From Russula earlei (taxonomy: Eukaryota; Basidiomycota; Agaricomycetes; Russulales; Russulaceae), in contig JAGFNK010000462.1 in the NCBI GenBank assembly GCA_025769875.1, positions 1-41,009 of the forward strand: a DNA stretch of 41,009 bases. Direction: 5' to 3'. A program made the position numbers and the translations under genes. Within the stretch, counting starts at the first letter, position 1, and the number at the start of each line of letters is the position of its first letter. This document shows positions 1 to 9,355 of this stretch, piece after piece. The notes beneath the pieces are model-generated. The model ran no database searches and was not told the DNA's origin. It saw nothing but the letters and a program-made list of their open reading frames with translations.

Positions 1-346
1 CAGCTCCTTGTAATATTGATATTGTTTCATTTCTGCTTGAGTCGTGGCTAGTCCTAGGTTAGAGGTACTTGCCCTAGGCATACGTCGTGAAGTCGAAGCT
101 AGGCGCACTGCATTGGGAACCTCTCGGACCGGGAGTCCTCCGCCTTGTCTCGCAGTTGGGGGAGCACTGGTTTCCCCTCTGAGTCGAGCGCTCCATCGTG
201 AGGGTTGCCTATTACCACCTCTTCCTTGCCTCCCTCGTCCAGTAAGTGGGGGCTCTGACCCAGACCTTGCTTCAGCTGGTGTAGCATGACGTGAGGTTAT
301 AGGAGTCGGAGTTAAAGAGGGAAGGGGGGTATCCAGGTTCATAGTA
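1..346 (-). pseudogene. Distal part of the Ty3 C-terminal extension
   Basis: After removing the Tc1 element and one TA, the minus-strand frame of the Ty3 extension continues without a stop from 2111 through 1969, across the insertion, and from 346 to base 1. The encoded segment is rich in Pro, Thr, Ser, Arg and Gly, with a GRGRQGRGG-like stretch, and looks disordered. The continuity of the frame is the evidence that it belongs to the same ORF. The true end of the protein and the 3' LTR lie outside the window. Confidence 0.7.
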
Positions 347-562
347 CAGTGACCCAAAAAACTGTTCAAATGTTTTGTACATTTTCATTGTATTAACCAT
401 ATCTAGAGAACCACTGCAGCTGATAACATGTTAGTGGGCTTGTTTTGAAGCTCTACATCATAGCTTTGTAATGAAATACTATATATACTATGAACATAAT
501 TATGTAAGAAGATATAAGGTATTTCTTCCAGTGTATCCATTTGAACAGTTTTTTTGCCTTGG
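347..562 (+). repeat. Left terminal inverted repeat of the Tc1 element
   Basis: This arm matches the reverse complement of 1751-1966 over its length with scattered substitutions. Its outer end is CAGTGACCC and its inner end GCCTTGG. It holds the 17-mer AAAAAACTGTTCAAATG at 356-372 and its reverse complement at 538-554. Confidence 0.9.
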
Positions 563-588
563 TATCTAAATAGGGTATATGCCAAAAA

Positions 589-1650
589 TTAGTAGTTTGT
601 GTATCCTCCATTTGCTTTGAACACCTCTTCCACCCTCCTAGGCATACTTTCTATCAAATTCTGCACAACAGTTCAATCAATGGCCTCCCATTCCAGCTGT
701 GTGCGCTCCCAAAGTTCATTGATTCCCTTAGGGGGTGTTGGATAAGCTGCAAGCTTCTTTTTGAGATGAGCCCAAAGATGCTCAATAGGATTGAGGTCTG
801 GGGATTGAGCTGGCCAGTCCATGACCTGAATTCTGTGGTCTTGGAACCAAGATGTGGCAAGCCTGCTCTTGTGGATAGAGGCATTGTCCTTTTGAAAGAG
901 GGTATCTTTGCATTTCTTCTTGAAATACTTGATAGATGCAAGTAGTTCATCCTCCAAAATGCTGCAATAAAGTTCAGCATCCATCCTTCCATCAATCTTT
1001 GCTGCATGCCCAACTCCTTCCAAAGACATGCAGCCCCACAACATCAAGGAACCTCCTCCATGTTTGACTGTTGGCTGAACAAGGCATTCAGAAAGGTGCT
1101 CTCCTCTTTTTTTCCAAGCCCATTTCTTGCCATCTGAGCCCATATGATTGATTTTGGTCTCATCTGACCAAATTACCCTCTTCCAGTCCTCCACAGTCCA
1201 GTATAGGTACTTTTCTGCAAAGTCCTTTCTGGCCCTATAGTGACTTGGTTTAAGGTAAGGCCTCTTCTTCTTTGTAACTGCCTTCAAGCCTGCCTTGTTA
1301 AGGTAGTTTCGAATGGTCTGATTGGAGATAGTGGACTCTTTGATGACCTCCAACCTTCTAGCAACCTGAGGAGCAGTATCTGCTTCTCCAGAGCTAAGAA
1401 GGCGTGTGGCAAAGCGGATGTCAAGGTTAGAGAGCTTGGAAGGACAACCTCCAGAGGACTTTGGAAGGTCAGGAAGGTATTTCTGGAAAATGTTGGTGAT
1501 TGAACCAATGCTTCTGTGTGCTGCCTTGGCAATGTTACGAACTGAATGGTTGGCCTGGAGAAGGGAGATGATGTAGTTGACTTCATGAGGAAGAAGAGAC
1601 TTCATGATGTTGTTGGTGAAGAAGAAGCAGCTGTTTTGGCTTATTTGCAC
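589..1650 (-). pseudogene. Tc1-family DDE transposase with a premature TGA
   Basis: This is a cut-and-paste transposase of the Tc1 family, open for 325 codons (1650-673). The N-terminal third carries helix-turn-helix-like segments (about residues 20-60 and 90-125). The catalytic triad is visible as D163 (WSDETKIN), D255 (FQKDNASIH) and E290 (WPAQSPDLNPIEHLW), a D34E spacing typical of Tc1. The frame stops at TGA 673-675, but 27 further codons follow in frame, with the family's usual ending (ESMPRR, then NGGYTNY), to a TAA at 589-591. The gene has therefore lost its last 28 or so residues through one nonsense change. The start could be the first Met or the one at residue 16. The catalytic core is complete, so the truncated protein might retain some activity; that is inference. 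Confidence 0.9.
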
Positions 1651-1750
1651 ATGGTTTGAGTTTATTATAGGTCACATGACCTCCATGTTCAATTTTAGCC
1701 CTCTGGGGAAAGAATATGAATCTTAATCTGAGAAATAATGAATTCACTTA

Positions 1751-1966
1751 CCAAGGCCAAAAAACTGTTCAAATGGGTACACCAGCAAACATACCTTATA
1801 TATTCCTAAATAATTATGCTTATGCTGTATAAAGTATACCATTACAAAGCTATGATGTAGAGCTTAAAAACAAACCTAGTTACATATTATTAGCTGCAGT
1901 GGTTCTCTAGATATGGTCAATACAATGAAAATGTACAAAACATTTGAACAGTTTTTTGGGTCACTG
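1751..1966 (-). repeat. Right terminal inverted repeat of the Tc1 element
   Basis: Inverted copy of 347-562, with the same two internal 17-mers at 1759-1775 and 1941-1957. The outer end GGGTCACTG abuts the TA at 1967-1968. Confidence 0.9.
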
Positions 1967-2111
1967 TACCGTCGTTTAAAACAGTCATCACAAGTTGCTC
2001 CGCAGCAGATGTTTCTACAGTGGTACTGGTTAGCGTGTCTTTGAGACCTTCTACTGCACAAGATGTGCGCACGAGGGTGATCTTGAGATCATCGACTGCA
2101 GTCGATGCTGC

Positions 2112-4781
2112 TCATGCATTAGCCACTGCATCTTGTAAGACGCTTACTGTGCCTCGCAAATGTCCCCTCAGGGTCCTTTCTTCCAGCAAGAGTGGCCTCA
2201 GATGACTGCACCATTCTATGGGTTGGAAGAACTTGTGATCATTGGGGACGATGCATTGTCGCCGAGAGATACAGGCATAATGGGGTGTTTCGCACTGTCG
2301 GTCCCAATGTCCTTTCCATCCACACCATCGGCACTTGTGTTCGTACATGAGCTGCCACCATTTAGCCATTCCTGCATTGTAAGGGGGGGTCGGAGGGTGA
2401 GAAAACTTTCCTCGCTCAACCTCTTCCTCCTCATGAGCTCTTGAAGATGGTCCTGCTTCTCCTCCCTCGTCGTTCTGAGAGTCTTCACTTCCAGCCCCTC
2501 CTCTAACTCTTTCTGCAACGTGGCGGGCAACAAGGACTTGTACCTCAGGTAGGAAGAACTCCTCTTGCCATAGTCCCGTACCTTCCAGAATGCCTCGTGG
2601 GCCATTTGCTCTCATGATAAGAGCCCACATTTCTCGTGCGCGAGGGAGGAATTTGGCTGCTCGGAGACGAGAATGCGCTCCCTTGTAGCTATCCTCCGCT
2701 CGAGCTCTATCGAGAGCCAATTGATCTCTTTCTCGTTGAATAGTTTTCTGTTGCTCGTTAAGTAATTGACTTCGTCGAGCCAAGCTAGCGAGTCGTGTGG
2801 AATGCTGGTTAATGCACCATATTTCGGCTTCGACTCCTGCATCTCCCAACGTGTGTGTGACGGAGGTGAGGAGGGAGTGGAACATGTGGAGAGGGAAATT
2901 TGGGATGTTGGCTGTAAGAACGTCAGGGTATTCTTCTTCACTTTCTGGAAGGAGCTCTGGGTAGAGGTTGTAGTTAGGGTGCGCGTATAGGGGTTCTCCG
3001 AAGACCAACTTGTCCTTTCCTTGACAACCCCAGATGAACGGTTCTTCTGAGCCCTGGTTTCCACCCACACCCCATCGAATATACTTGGCGGGGATGAGTA
3101 CATGCCAGTCGTTTGGGATAGTGATGCAGACAGGGTGTTGACTGGGGTCATAGCGCTCCCATCCTTCTCCAGGGATATTGGGGTCCACGTAGGTACTCGT
3201 AGGGGAGTTAGATGTGATGGGAATAGGACTAGTCGATTCTTCTGTTGTAGGCCCAGGGGGAACGACTGTCTCGAGGTACTTGAGGTCGGGGAGAGATGGG
3301 GAAGGTGTTCGGACATGGTAAGAGGGTGATGCTCGTTCATCTGTGGACATAATTGTTCTGTTACCAACAAGGTCAAGAAAGACGGGGAGTAATTGATCAA
3401 TATGGACGCGACTAAGTCGTCGGCAAAGATCTTCAATGGGGGATGAAGGCCTACTGGGATCAGTGTCGTTTTCCATGCAGGTTTTTATAGTCCTGATGGC
3501 TGTAGGGTTTGCTTTGTGAAAGTCTTTCACGAGGTCGGGGGCATGTAGATTTGTGGCTGGCTCCCAAGAGTCGTGAGCAGAGGAGTATCCTTTCCAACGA
3601 ACGTAATACTGCAGCTGTTTTTTCCTTCCAACATGCCTTGACCCCAAAATGTTTTCGAGTTCCCACTCTTGTTCATCATTTACGACATCTGGTGGTGGTT
3701 CTTCATAGTTTGCGCCATATTCCTCCGTCTCCTGATATGGATGTAAGAGGTTGGCATGGAAGACGTCATGCACCTTCCATCGGTCTGGTAATTGTAATTT
3801 GTATGCCACCGGGCTTATCACTTCTTTGATTTTGAACGGTCCTAGTCTTTTTGCGGCTAGTTTGGCCATGGGCTGGAACGTTTTGATGTTCTTTCCTTCT
3901 AACCATACTTTATCTCCTTCTTTATAAGGTTTAAACCCTATTTTCTTCTTCAGCAGTCTATGCCCTAACAGGATAGCTTTCTGGGCGTCCCGTCTTGCCT
4001 TTTGTAATGATTCCTTTCTTTCTTCTAGTTTTGGGAAATTCCCTATTGTAGTTGCTTGATAGGTTTTGGGAAGAAATCCCATCCACAACTCGTATGGTGT
4101 CTGTTGTGTAGCACTGGAGACGTGTGAGTTGATAATGTATTGAGTTACTGGTAACAAGTCTGCCCAATTGTCTTGTTGAAAATTGCAATATATTTGCACT
4201 ATGGTTTCCACGGTTTGATTGGTTCTTTCTGATTGCCCATCGGTCTGGGGATGATATGCTGTGCTCATGTTCCTGTCTATTTTGAGTTGTCGACAAATTT
4301 CTTGGGCGAGCTTTGACGTAAAGCAGGTATCCCTGTCCAAAATAATTTTGTCCGGTAAACCCACGAATGGGAAAACTCTCTCGTGATAGATTTTAGCTAG
4401 GTCTTCCGTTCCCATAGTTTCTTTAAAGGGGAGTAATATGACTGCTTTGGTACAGTCATGATCAGTTATGGTAAGTATAGAATCGTATCCTCTAGACAGT
4501 GGCAGCTTGGTGATGAAGTCCATAGCTATAGTTTGGAAAGGAGTTGCTTCTGTCTCGAGTGTTATCAGATATATTGGTGCCTCATTTCGTCTTGTGATGG
4601 TTTTATTTGATTGACATGTTGCACATCCTTTCACGTAATTTTGAACCACTTGTCTTTGATTGGGCCACCAATAGTCTCTTCTTATCGCAGTATAAGTTTT
4701 GCGCAACCCTGGATGTCCTGCTGTTGACCCATCGTGATATTCTTGAAGGATTGCTTGATATGCTTCCATGCCTCCTGTCAC
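2112..4781 (-). pseudogene. Ty3 integrase, chromodomain and long C-terminal extension
   Basis: Integrase is recognisable by an HHCC zinc domain (H16, H23, C53, C56), then the catalytic D88 (AMDFI), D149 (ILDRD) and E185 (GQSERTN), with the usual D35E spacing. A GPF-like C-terminal module (about 312-315) and a chromodomain (about 371-425; YYVRWKGY, DSWEP) follow, the latter known to guide chromoviruses to heterochromatin. About 460 further residues are unusual for the family: a Ser/Pro-rich linker, a likely coiled coil (about 670-715), an acidic stretch, and a CCHC knuckle (C817, C820, H825, C830). The frame ends at TGA 2112, but the next codons continue in the same frame, so the stop is probably a CGA to TGA mutation. 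The first Met is not the real start; integrase was the end of a polyprotein, separated from RNase H by a frameshift near 4817. Confidence 0.9.
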
Positions 4782-4816
4782 TACTAAGGCTGTATCTTTC
4801 CTCCATTGTCCACTGA

Positions 4817-5428
4817 CTACAGTATCTTGAGTTCATAATTGTCCTTCCATCGTTTCAGGAGTCTCGCTCCTTCTTCCTTTCTTTGGTCAAGCTTGACTCT
4901 TTCTTCCATGGCCATAACTTCTAGAACTTGAATGAACAGTTCATCTAGCAAGGCGGTGATTTCTTCTTTTTCCGGAACATTTGATCTGTAGTCAGGTCTT
5001 CGTGATAGTCCATCTGCTCTATTTCTCTTCCCTGGTTGGTGTCGTAATTCCAGATTGTATTGTGCCACTATGGGGAGATATCTTGCTACTCGGTCCCTCA
5101 GTTTTTGAGGTTCTCGATAATACATCAGGTTTTTGTGATCTGTAAAGACCACTACCTTATAAGGCGACCCTAGCAAGAGATGTCTCCAGTTCTTGAGGGC
5201 AGCAACCAGTGCTAAGAATTCTCTATCCCATACCGCATAGTTTCGTTCTGCTGAATTTAAAGTTCTGGAATAATACCCCACTCCTCTTCTTAATTGATCT
5301 TCATCATATTGATAGAGAATAGCCCCTAGAGCGTAGGATGAAGCATCAACATCCAAGAAGAACTGCCTTTTGAAGTTTGGCTGCCAGAGTATCGGATCAC
5401 TTGTAATTGCCTTGATCAGTTTATCCAC
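4817..5428 (-). pseudogene. Ty3 RNase H and connection domain
   Basis: The segment begins in the RT connection region and contains the Ty3-type RNase H: an FLDVDASSYALGAIL strand with the first catalytic Asp, WDREFLALVAALK with the catalytic Glu, and VVFTDHKNL with another Asp. GLSRRP near the C-terminus is the usual end of the domain. Upstream, the same frame continues through TGA 5435-5437 into the RT region. Downstream, TAG 4817-4819 appears only because the integrase frame is shifted by one base here. Function in the living element was to remove template RNA during reverse transcription. Confidence 0.88.
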
Positions 5429-5524
5429 GGCCTCTCAGCATTCATCTGTCCATTGGAAAGGGACTCCTTTCTTAAGTAGATGCGTAATAGGCAGGGCTAT
5501 GGTTGAGAAGTTTGGTATGAAAGG

Positions 5525-6337
5525 TCAATGATACCCTATCATTCCTAGGGTCACCTGTATGTCTGTTTTGTCCTTGCAGTCCCTTGGCCACTCGCTTAGC
5601 CCTTTGATCTTTGAAGGGTCCACTCGTATCCTTCCTTCTTCGGCTATCCAACCCAAGACCTCTATTCTCTCTTTCTCAAACTCGCACTTGGATACCTTTA
5701 AAAAGTATGAGTTTCGTTCCATTAAGTCCAGGAATTCATGTACGATTTGTCGATGTAGAGTGTGAGTCCCTTTAGGGGTCATAATAATCCAATCGTCCAA
5801 ATAATTAGCAATATTTTCCGGATATTTTTGAAGTATCAACCGAAAATCTCTTCTCATTGAACGCGAGAAGTAAGCTGGGGCATTCCTTAGTCCAAATTGC
5901 ATTACTCTTGGAATGTAGGTCCCCATAGGCGTTTTGAAGGCTGCTTTTGACTGGTCTTCCTCCGTAATTCTCATATTGTTATATCCTTTGACTATGTCGA
6001 ACTTTGAGAATAGTCCGTTGTTCTGAATCCTCTCCATGATTCTTTGAATACTTTCCAAGGTGTCATTGTCTGGTATTGTCCATTGATTTAACTTTTGGTA
6101 GTCAATAATCAGCCTTTTTTCTTTACTGTCCTTCTTGCCAATAAAGAATACTGGCGACACGTAGTTGGAAGCCCCAGGCTTGATGTATCCTTTGTTGAGT
6201 TCTTCTTCAAGATATTTCCTTAAGTATTCCTTTTCTTCTTGAGACAGAGGATAAATTTTGCAATCCAAGGATCTAGGTGCGTCAGGGAATAGGTTTATCT
6301 TCATGTCTTCTTCTCTACTAGGGGGAAAGTGTGACAA
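5525..6337 (-). pseudogene. Ty3 reverse transcriptase core
   Basis: Reverse transcriptase palm and fingers are clear: KRLIIDYQKLNQ (about 74-85), the first catalytic Asp in FSKFDIVKGYN (D114), MQFGLRNAPAYF (146-157) and the YLDDW active-site box (179-183). The first Met given here lies inside a longer frame: the preceding protease frame reads in through TGA 6365-6367. The frame ends at TGA 5525-5527, after which the same frame continues with a PFIPNFS motif typical of Ty3 RT, so both stops are mutations and not domain boundaries. Confidence 0.92.
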
Positions 6338-6364
6338 AGCCTCTTTAGAAAAGACCTTTGCATG

Positions 6365-6994
6365 TCATTGATATTCTTTGGGCAAATCTTCTTCTGTTAA
6401 TTTTTGAGCTTTCAAATTTTGGTCCCTAGCCCATTCTTGAGCTAAACTAGTCTTTTGTATATATAAGGCTTGATCCTCTTTGGGCTTTCCGCACTTTTTG
6501 ATCACCTTTAGTTGTAAGGATTTGATATAAAGATCAAGGTACTTGAGTCGTGCGCTTTCTAGGCGCAAAGATCCTTCCTTGAGTTCTCCATTCTTCCAAT
6601 CTATAGTGGGCTCAAATTCCCAAAGAAAGGGGTACCCCAATATGACTCGATCTCCTCCCAGGGAAGTGATGTAAAATTTCTGTAACTTGCTCCTTTTGTT
6701 ATAATGGACCCTAAGCCAGCAAAAATGTTTCAGTTCCCCTTTCTTGTTTTCTGTCCCGTCAACATTTCGGACCATCATTGGTTCTCGAAGATCCTGTCTT
6801 CCTATTCCTAATCTTTTCCAAGTTTCTTCATCCAGGAAATTTTCTGTTGCTCCACTGTCTAGTAGAGCCTTTTCCATGGCCACTCCTCGAGCTGTGTGAA
6901 ATGAGAAAGGGATGTTCATAGTTGCAATTCTCCTAATGTACACGGTGCGAGTTACTGTTGCCCTAAGTCTGGCCATCGACCTTGGGCTTATCAA
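6365..6994 (-). CDS. Ty3 aspartic protease region (5' end of pol)
   Basis: The retropepsin motif ALLDSGATENFLD is at about residues 43-55, with the hydrophobic flap and VILGYPFLW downstream, as in Ty3 proteases that process the Gag-Pol polyprotein. The frame overlaps the end of gag by four bases and is -1 to it at a run of five T residues (minus-strand GGATTTTTGA). Pol is therefore probably reached by -1 frameshifting and not by its own start codon, since the apparent first codon is TTG. The frame ends at TGA 6365, followed in frame by the RT segment. Confidence 0.87.
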   Translation of the reverse strand: MISPRSMARLRATVTRTVYIRRIATMNIPFSFHTARGVAMEKALLDSGATENFLDEETWKRLGIGRQDLREPMMVRNVDGTENKKGELKHFCWLRVHYNKRSKLQKFYITSLGGDRVILGYPFLWEFEPTIDWKNGELKEGSLRLESARLKYLDLYIKSLQLKVIKKCGKPKEDQALYIQKTSLAQEWARDQNLKAQKLTEEDLPKEYQ

Positions 6995-6998
6995 AAAT
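6988..6998 (-). promoter_or_regulatory. Probable -1 frameshift site between gag and pol
   Basis: At the gag stop the minus strand reads GGATTTTTGA. Gag reads GAT TTT TGA while pol reads GGA TTT TTG ATA, so a one-base backward slip on the T run would enter pol. A classical X XXY YYZ heptamer is not perfectly formed. Confidence 0.5.
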
Positions 6999-8676
6999 CC
7001 TCATCAGCCATTATCTTGTCCAGAAAGGCATCCTTTTCTTCTGTCTTCATTCCTTTAATAGCCACCATGATACTATTAATATCATAGGCAGGAGGTTGTT
7101 CCTCTTCTTTGGAGTTTTTCACAGGTTCTTCTTCTTCTGCTTCAGTGGTGCGAGCCTTGACATCTTTTCCTTTTTGTTTAGGGTCATCCTTTTTCTTCCT
7201 CTGGGGGCATTGTCGGCTCATGTGCCCAACCTTTTTGCATATAAAGCATTTTCCTTCTGCTTGTAGCTTCTTCCTTTCTTCTTCGCTAAGCCTTGAAGTG
7301 GCCTTGACCACATCTACGTCCATGGCATTAGGATCCTTTTTTGCCTTCTTGTCCTTCCAATTCCTAAGTCGTTGCGCTCTGGAACTCAGGTTCCCAGATA
7401 CTCCTAAGGCATTTTTCATTTCATTCAGAGCTGCTGCCTCTTCTCTTGCTATGGTTTGCCATGCATCAAGGTTTGCAGCTGCAGGTAAGGGCCTTCTCCA
7501 AAGGATCATAGCATGTAAATTTCTTCGAAGCCCATCTCTGAATAGTTTGACTGTTCCTTGAGTATTTCTAGGCCATCCAGACATGAGCAGGTATTGGTTA
7601 AAGGTCACAATGTAGTCGTCCAATTCTCCTTCCTTCATAGTGAGTTGTTGGATGTTCATTGTAGCATCTTCTATTGTGGTACTGTCGTGCCACTGATTCA
7701 GGAAGTCCGTTGAGAAGAGGTACCATAGGTCTTCATCTTCTCGAAGGTGAGTCAGTGCCAGTTGGTTTGCGTGGTCCCCTTGTACTCTTCTTATCAAGGT
7801 TTCCAGTTGTTGGATTACCCATCCATCGACTTTATCCCCTTTTATAAAGGACAAGGCGCAAGCTACCCTTTCATATGGTACCATCATGACACTGCTTTGA
7901 GAATTCATGATCCTATACAGTTCAAATTCTTTCATGAACTGTATAGTTTTCTTCCTATTTCCTGCAAACATTGCTGGTGGTTGTCCTCTCATTGACCCTC
8001 CTCCTCCAGGGGCTCCTTGAGCTGGTCCAGGAATCGCTGCTTGGGGTGGGCCTCCTCCAGGTGGTACTCCTCCTGGAGGTCCTCCTGGTGCTCCTCCTCC
8101 TCCGGGAGGTCCTCCTCCGGGAGGTCCTCCTCCGGGAGGTCCTCCTCCACCTGGTGCTCCTAGATCTGGTGGGTCCCCTCCTTGTGGTATATTGGGGATC
8201 AACATCGGTCCATGATGAGTGGTGTACAAATTTCCAGCTGTGGAATGGGTGGTTTGTGTCGCTATTTGAGTAGTAGTAGCCATTATTTCAGTTGCTGCTT
8301 GGGTCAAATCTATTGCTGTTGCGAAGCATTCGGTGAGCTCATCTATTGGCTCCTTGTTCTTCTCGATTACCGGAGTATCTTCGGGAGATTCCGATTTCTT
8401 TGTTTCACTAACACTAGTGATAGATGTGTCTTGTTCCGGTTCACTCCTAACCAACCACCCAGCAGTATAGGGCTTAATCTTGGTTCCTAAACCGAATTCT
8501 TCCGGGTTGGCAATGAAATTGTCTTCTAGCACGTAAAACCCGTCTTCGTCCCAATCAATGAAGTACCAATGATTGTTTATGTATTCAGCAGGCCGGACTT
8601 CATTGTGGTCTTGAACGTCGAAAAATCCTCCTTCTGGCTTTTCAGTAGGATGCCACTGTGCTCCTACTCCTATCAA
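6991..8676 (-). CDS. Ty3 Gag with Pro/Gly-rich repeat domain and CCHC zinc knuckle
   Basis: This is a 561-codon capsid/nucleocapsid ORF. In order it shows an acidic N-terminal region, a low-complexity PPGGG repeat domain (about residues 165-230), the alpha-helical retrotransposon Gag core (about 235-400; FMKEFELYRIMN, LSFIKGDKVDGWV, ELDDYIVTFNQYL), a basic segment, and one CCHC knuckle CFICKKVGHMSRQC for RNA packaging. The listed start is TTG; the frame is open without an ATG for about 170 further bases upstream, to a TAG near 8850. The real start is therefore uncertain. It may be lost, spliced, or the internal ATG of MATTTQ. No internal stop is present, unlike in pol. Confidence 0.88.
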   Translation of the reverse strand: MIGVGAQWHPTEKPEGGFFDVQDHNEVRPAEYINNHWYFIDWDEDGFYVLEDNFIANPEEFGLGTKIKPYTAGWLVRSEPEQDTSITSVSETKKSESPEDTPVIEKNKEPIDELTECFATAIDLTQAATEIMATTTQIATQTTHSTAGNLYTTHHGPMLIPNIPQGGDPPDLGAPGGGGPPGGGPPGGGPPGGGGAPGGPPGGVPPGGGPPQAAIPGPAQGAPGGGGSMRGQPPAMFAGNRKKTIQFMKEFELYRIMNSQSSVMMVPYERVACALSFIKGDKVDGWVIQQLETLIRRVQGDHANQLALTHLREDEDLWYLFSTDFLNQWHDSTTIEDATMNIQQLTMKEGELDDYIVTFNQYLLMSGWPRNTQGTVKLFRDGLRRNLHAMILWRRPLPAAANLDAWQTIAREEAAALNEMKNALGVSGNLSSRAQRLRNWKDKKAKKDPNAMDVDVVKATSRLSEEERKKLQAEGKCFICKKVGHMSRQCPQRKKKDDPKQKGKDVKARTTEAEEEEPVKNSKEEEQPPAYDINSIMVAIKGMKTEEKDAFLDKIMADEDF

Positions 8677-8972
8677 GGAAAAGTCTCGAAGTTCTTGAGT
8701 TCTTCCTTTAAACCGTGCGTATCTTTTTCCGCTACTTGCTGTCTTGAATGGAGCGTTGATTGAATCTGACTCCAGTTTTGCCCAGCTTTCAGTTATGATA
8801 CCGACAAGCTTGTTCCTGGCAAAAATACCAATGGATTTGGCTATGTTCTATATCCTTCTTTTCCAGGATATAAAGTCTTGGGGGAATTCCTGTTCTACAC
8901 AGGTTCTTCCCTATGACTACTTCTGCATAAGTTGGGATCCGAATTTTGCTCCTACTTGGTGCAAAAGGTAAG

Positions 8973-8985
8973 TACGCTCGACTTA
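8973..8985 (-). other. Putative self-primer binding site
   Basis: The 13 bases immediately inside the 5' LTR read TAAGTCGAGCGTA on the minus strand. They are the exact reverse complement of TACGCTCGACTTA within the LTR (9182-9194), just downstream of the TATA box. No match to a tRNA 3' end is evident. This arrangement is the one used by Tf1/sushi-type elements, whose mRNA 5' end primes first-strand synthesis. Confidence 0.7.
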
Positions 8986-9182
8986 TGTTAAGATCTGTGA
9001 GATCTTAGTACCGACTCTTTAGTGAAAGAGTTGCTTGATATAGTTCAAGCACTAGACTTCGAACCCTTTGATATTATCTCAGGAAGATTGAATGTAGAAA
9101 AGAGAGGGACCTCTTTCAGTTAGAGTCTGCACTATAATTTTGTTTAGATCTGTAGACAAGATGATTGTCTTGTTGAGAGAGT

Positions 9183-9205
9183 AAGTCGAGCGTAAGGCTC
9201 GACTT
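9183..9205 (-). promoter_or_regulatory. Hairpin at the predicted retroelement RNA 5' end
   Basis: Minus strand AAGTCGAGC-CTTAC-GCTCGACTT forms a perfect 9-bp stem with a 5-nt loop, about 25-30 nt downstream of the TATA box. Its 3' arm overlaps the segment complementary to the putative primer-binding site at 8973-8985. Confidence 0.65.
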
Positions 9206-9331
9206 CTTGGTACCACAGACTATTTATACGATATCTTGATAACTACTGATACGATTCGTACGAAACTCGGGGTGCACATAGCTGAGAACCAGTAGTATCC
9301 AAATACATAAGGTGCAATTCAAGAATGTTAG

Positions 9332-9355
9332 GAATGACTCACGCGTGAGTCATTC
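9332..9355. promoter_or_regulatory. 24-bp palindrome with two TGACTCA sites in the LTR
   Basis: A perfect palindrome centred on ACGCGT carries TGACTCA on each arm, the core site of Gcn4/AP-1-type bZIP activators. The diverged LTR copy keeps a 22-bp palindrome at 31507-31528 with both TGACTCA sites even though its centre changed to CATG. Regulatory use is inferred. Confidence 0.6.

Larger units (their letters stand above)
347..1966 (-). mobile_element. Tc1/mariner transposon inserted in the Ty3 element
   Basis: A 1,620-bp element lies between TA dinucleotides at 345-346 and 1967-1968, the canonical Tc1/mariner target duplication. Terminal inverted repeats of about 216 bp (347-562 and 1751-1966) are nearly identical, beginning CAGTGACCCAAAAAACTG. 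Each TIR contains two copies of the 17-mer AAAAAACTGTTCAAATG in opposite orientation, at 356-372 and 538-554 on the left and 1759-1775 and 1941-1957 on the right. They are candidate transposase-binding sites. One transposase gene lies inside on the minus strand. The insertion is in the Ty3 extension frame, which reads on at both sides. Confidence 0.95.

Noticed and set aside
5435..6367. Programmed TGA readthrough or selenocysteine in Ty3 pol
   Set aside because: TGA also occurs at non-homologous places in the Tc1 gene and the extension, and a plain frameshift breaks the same pol. Decay is simpler.
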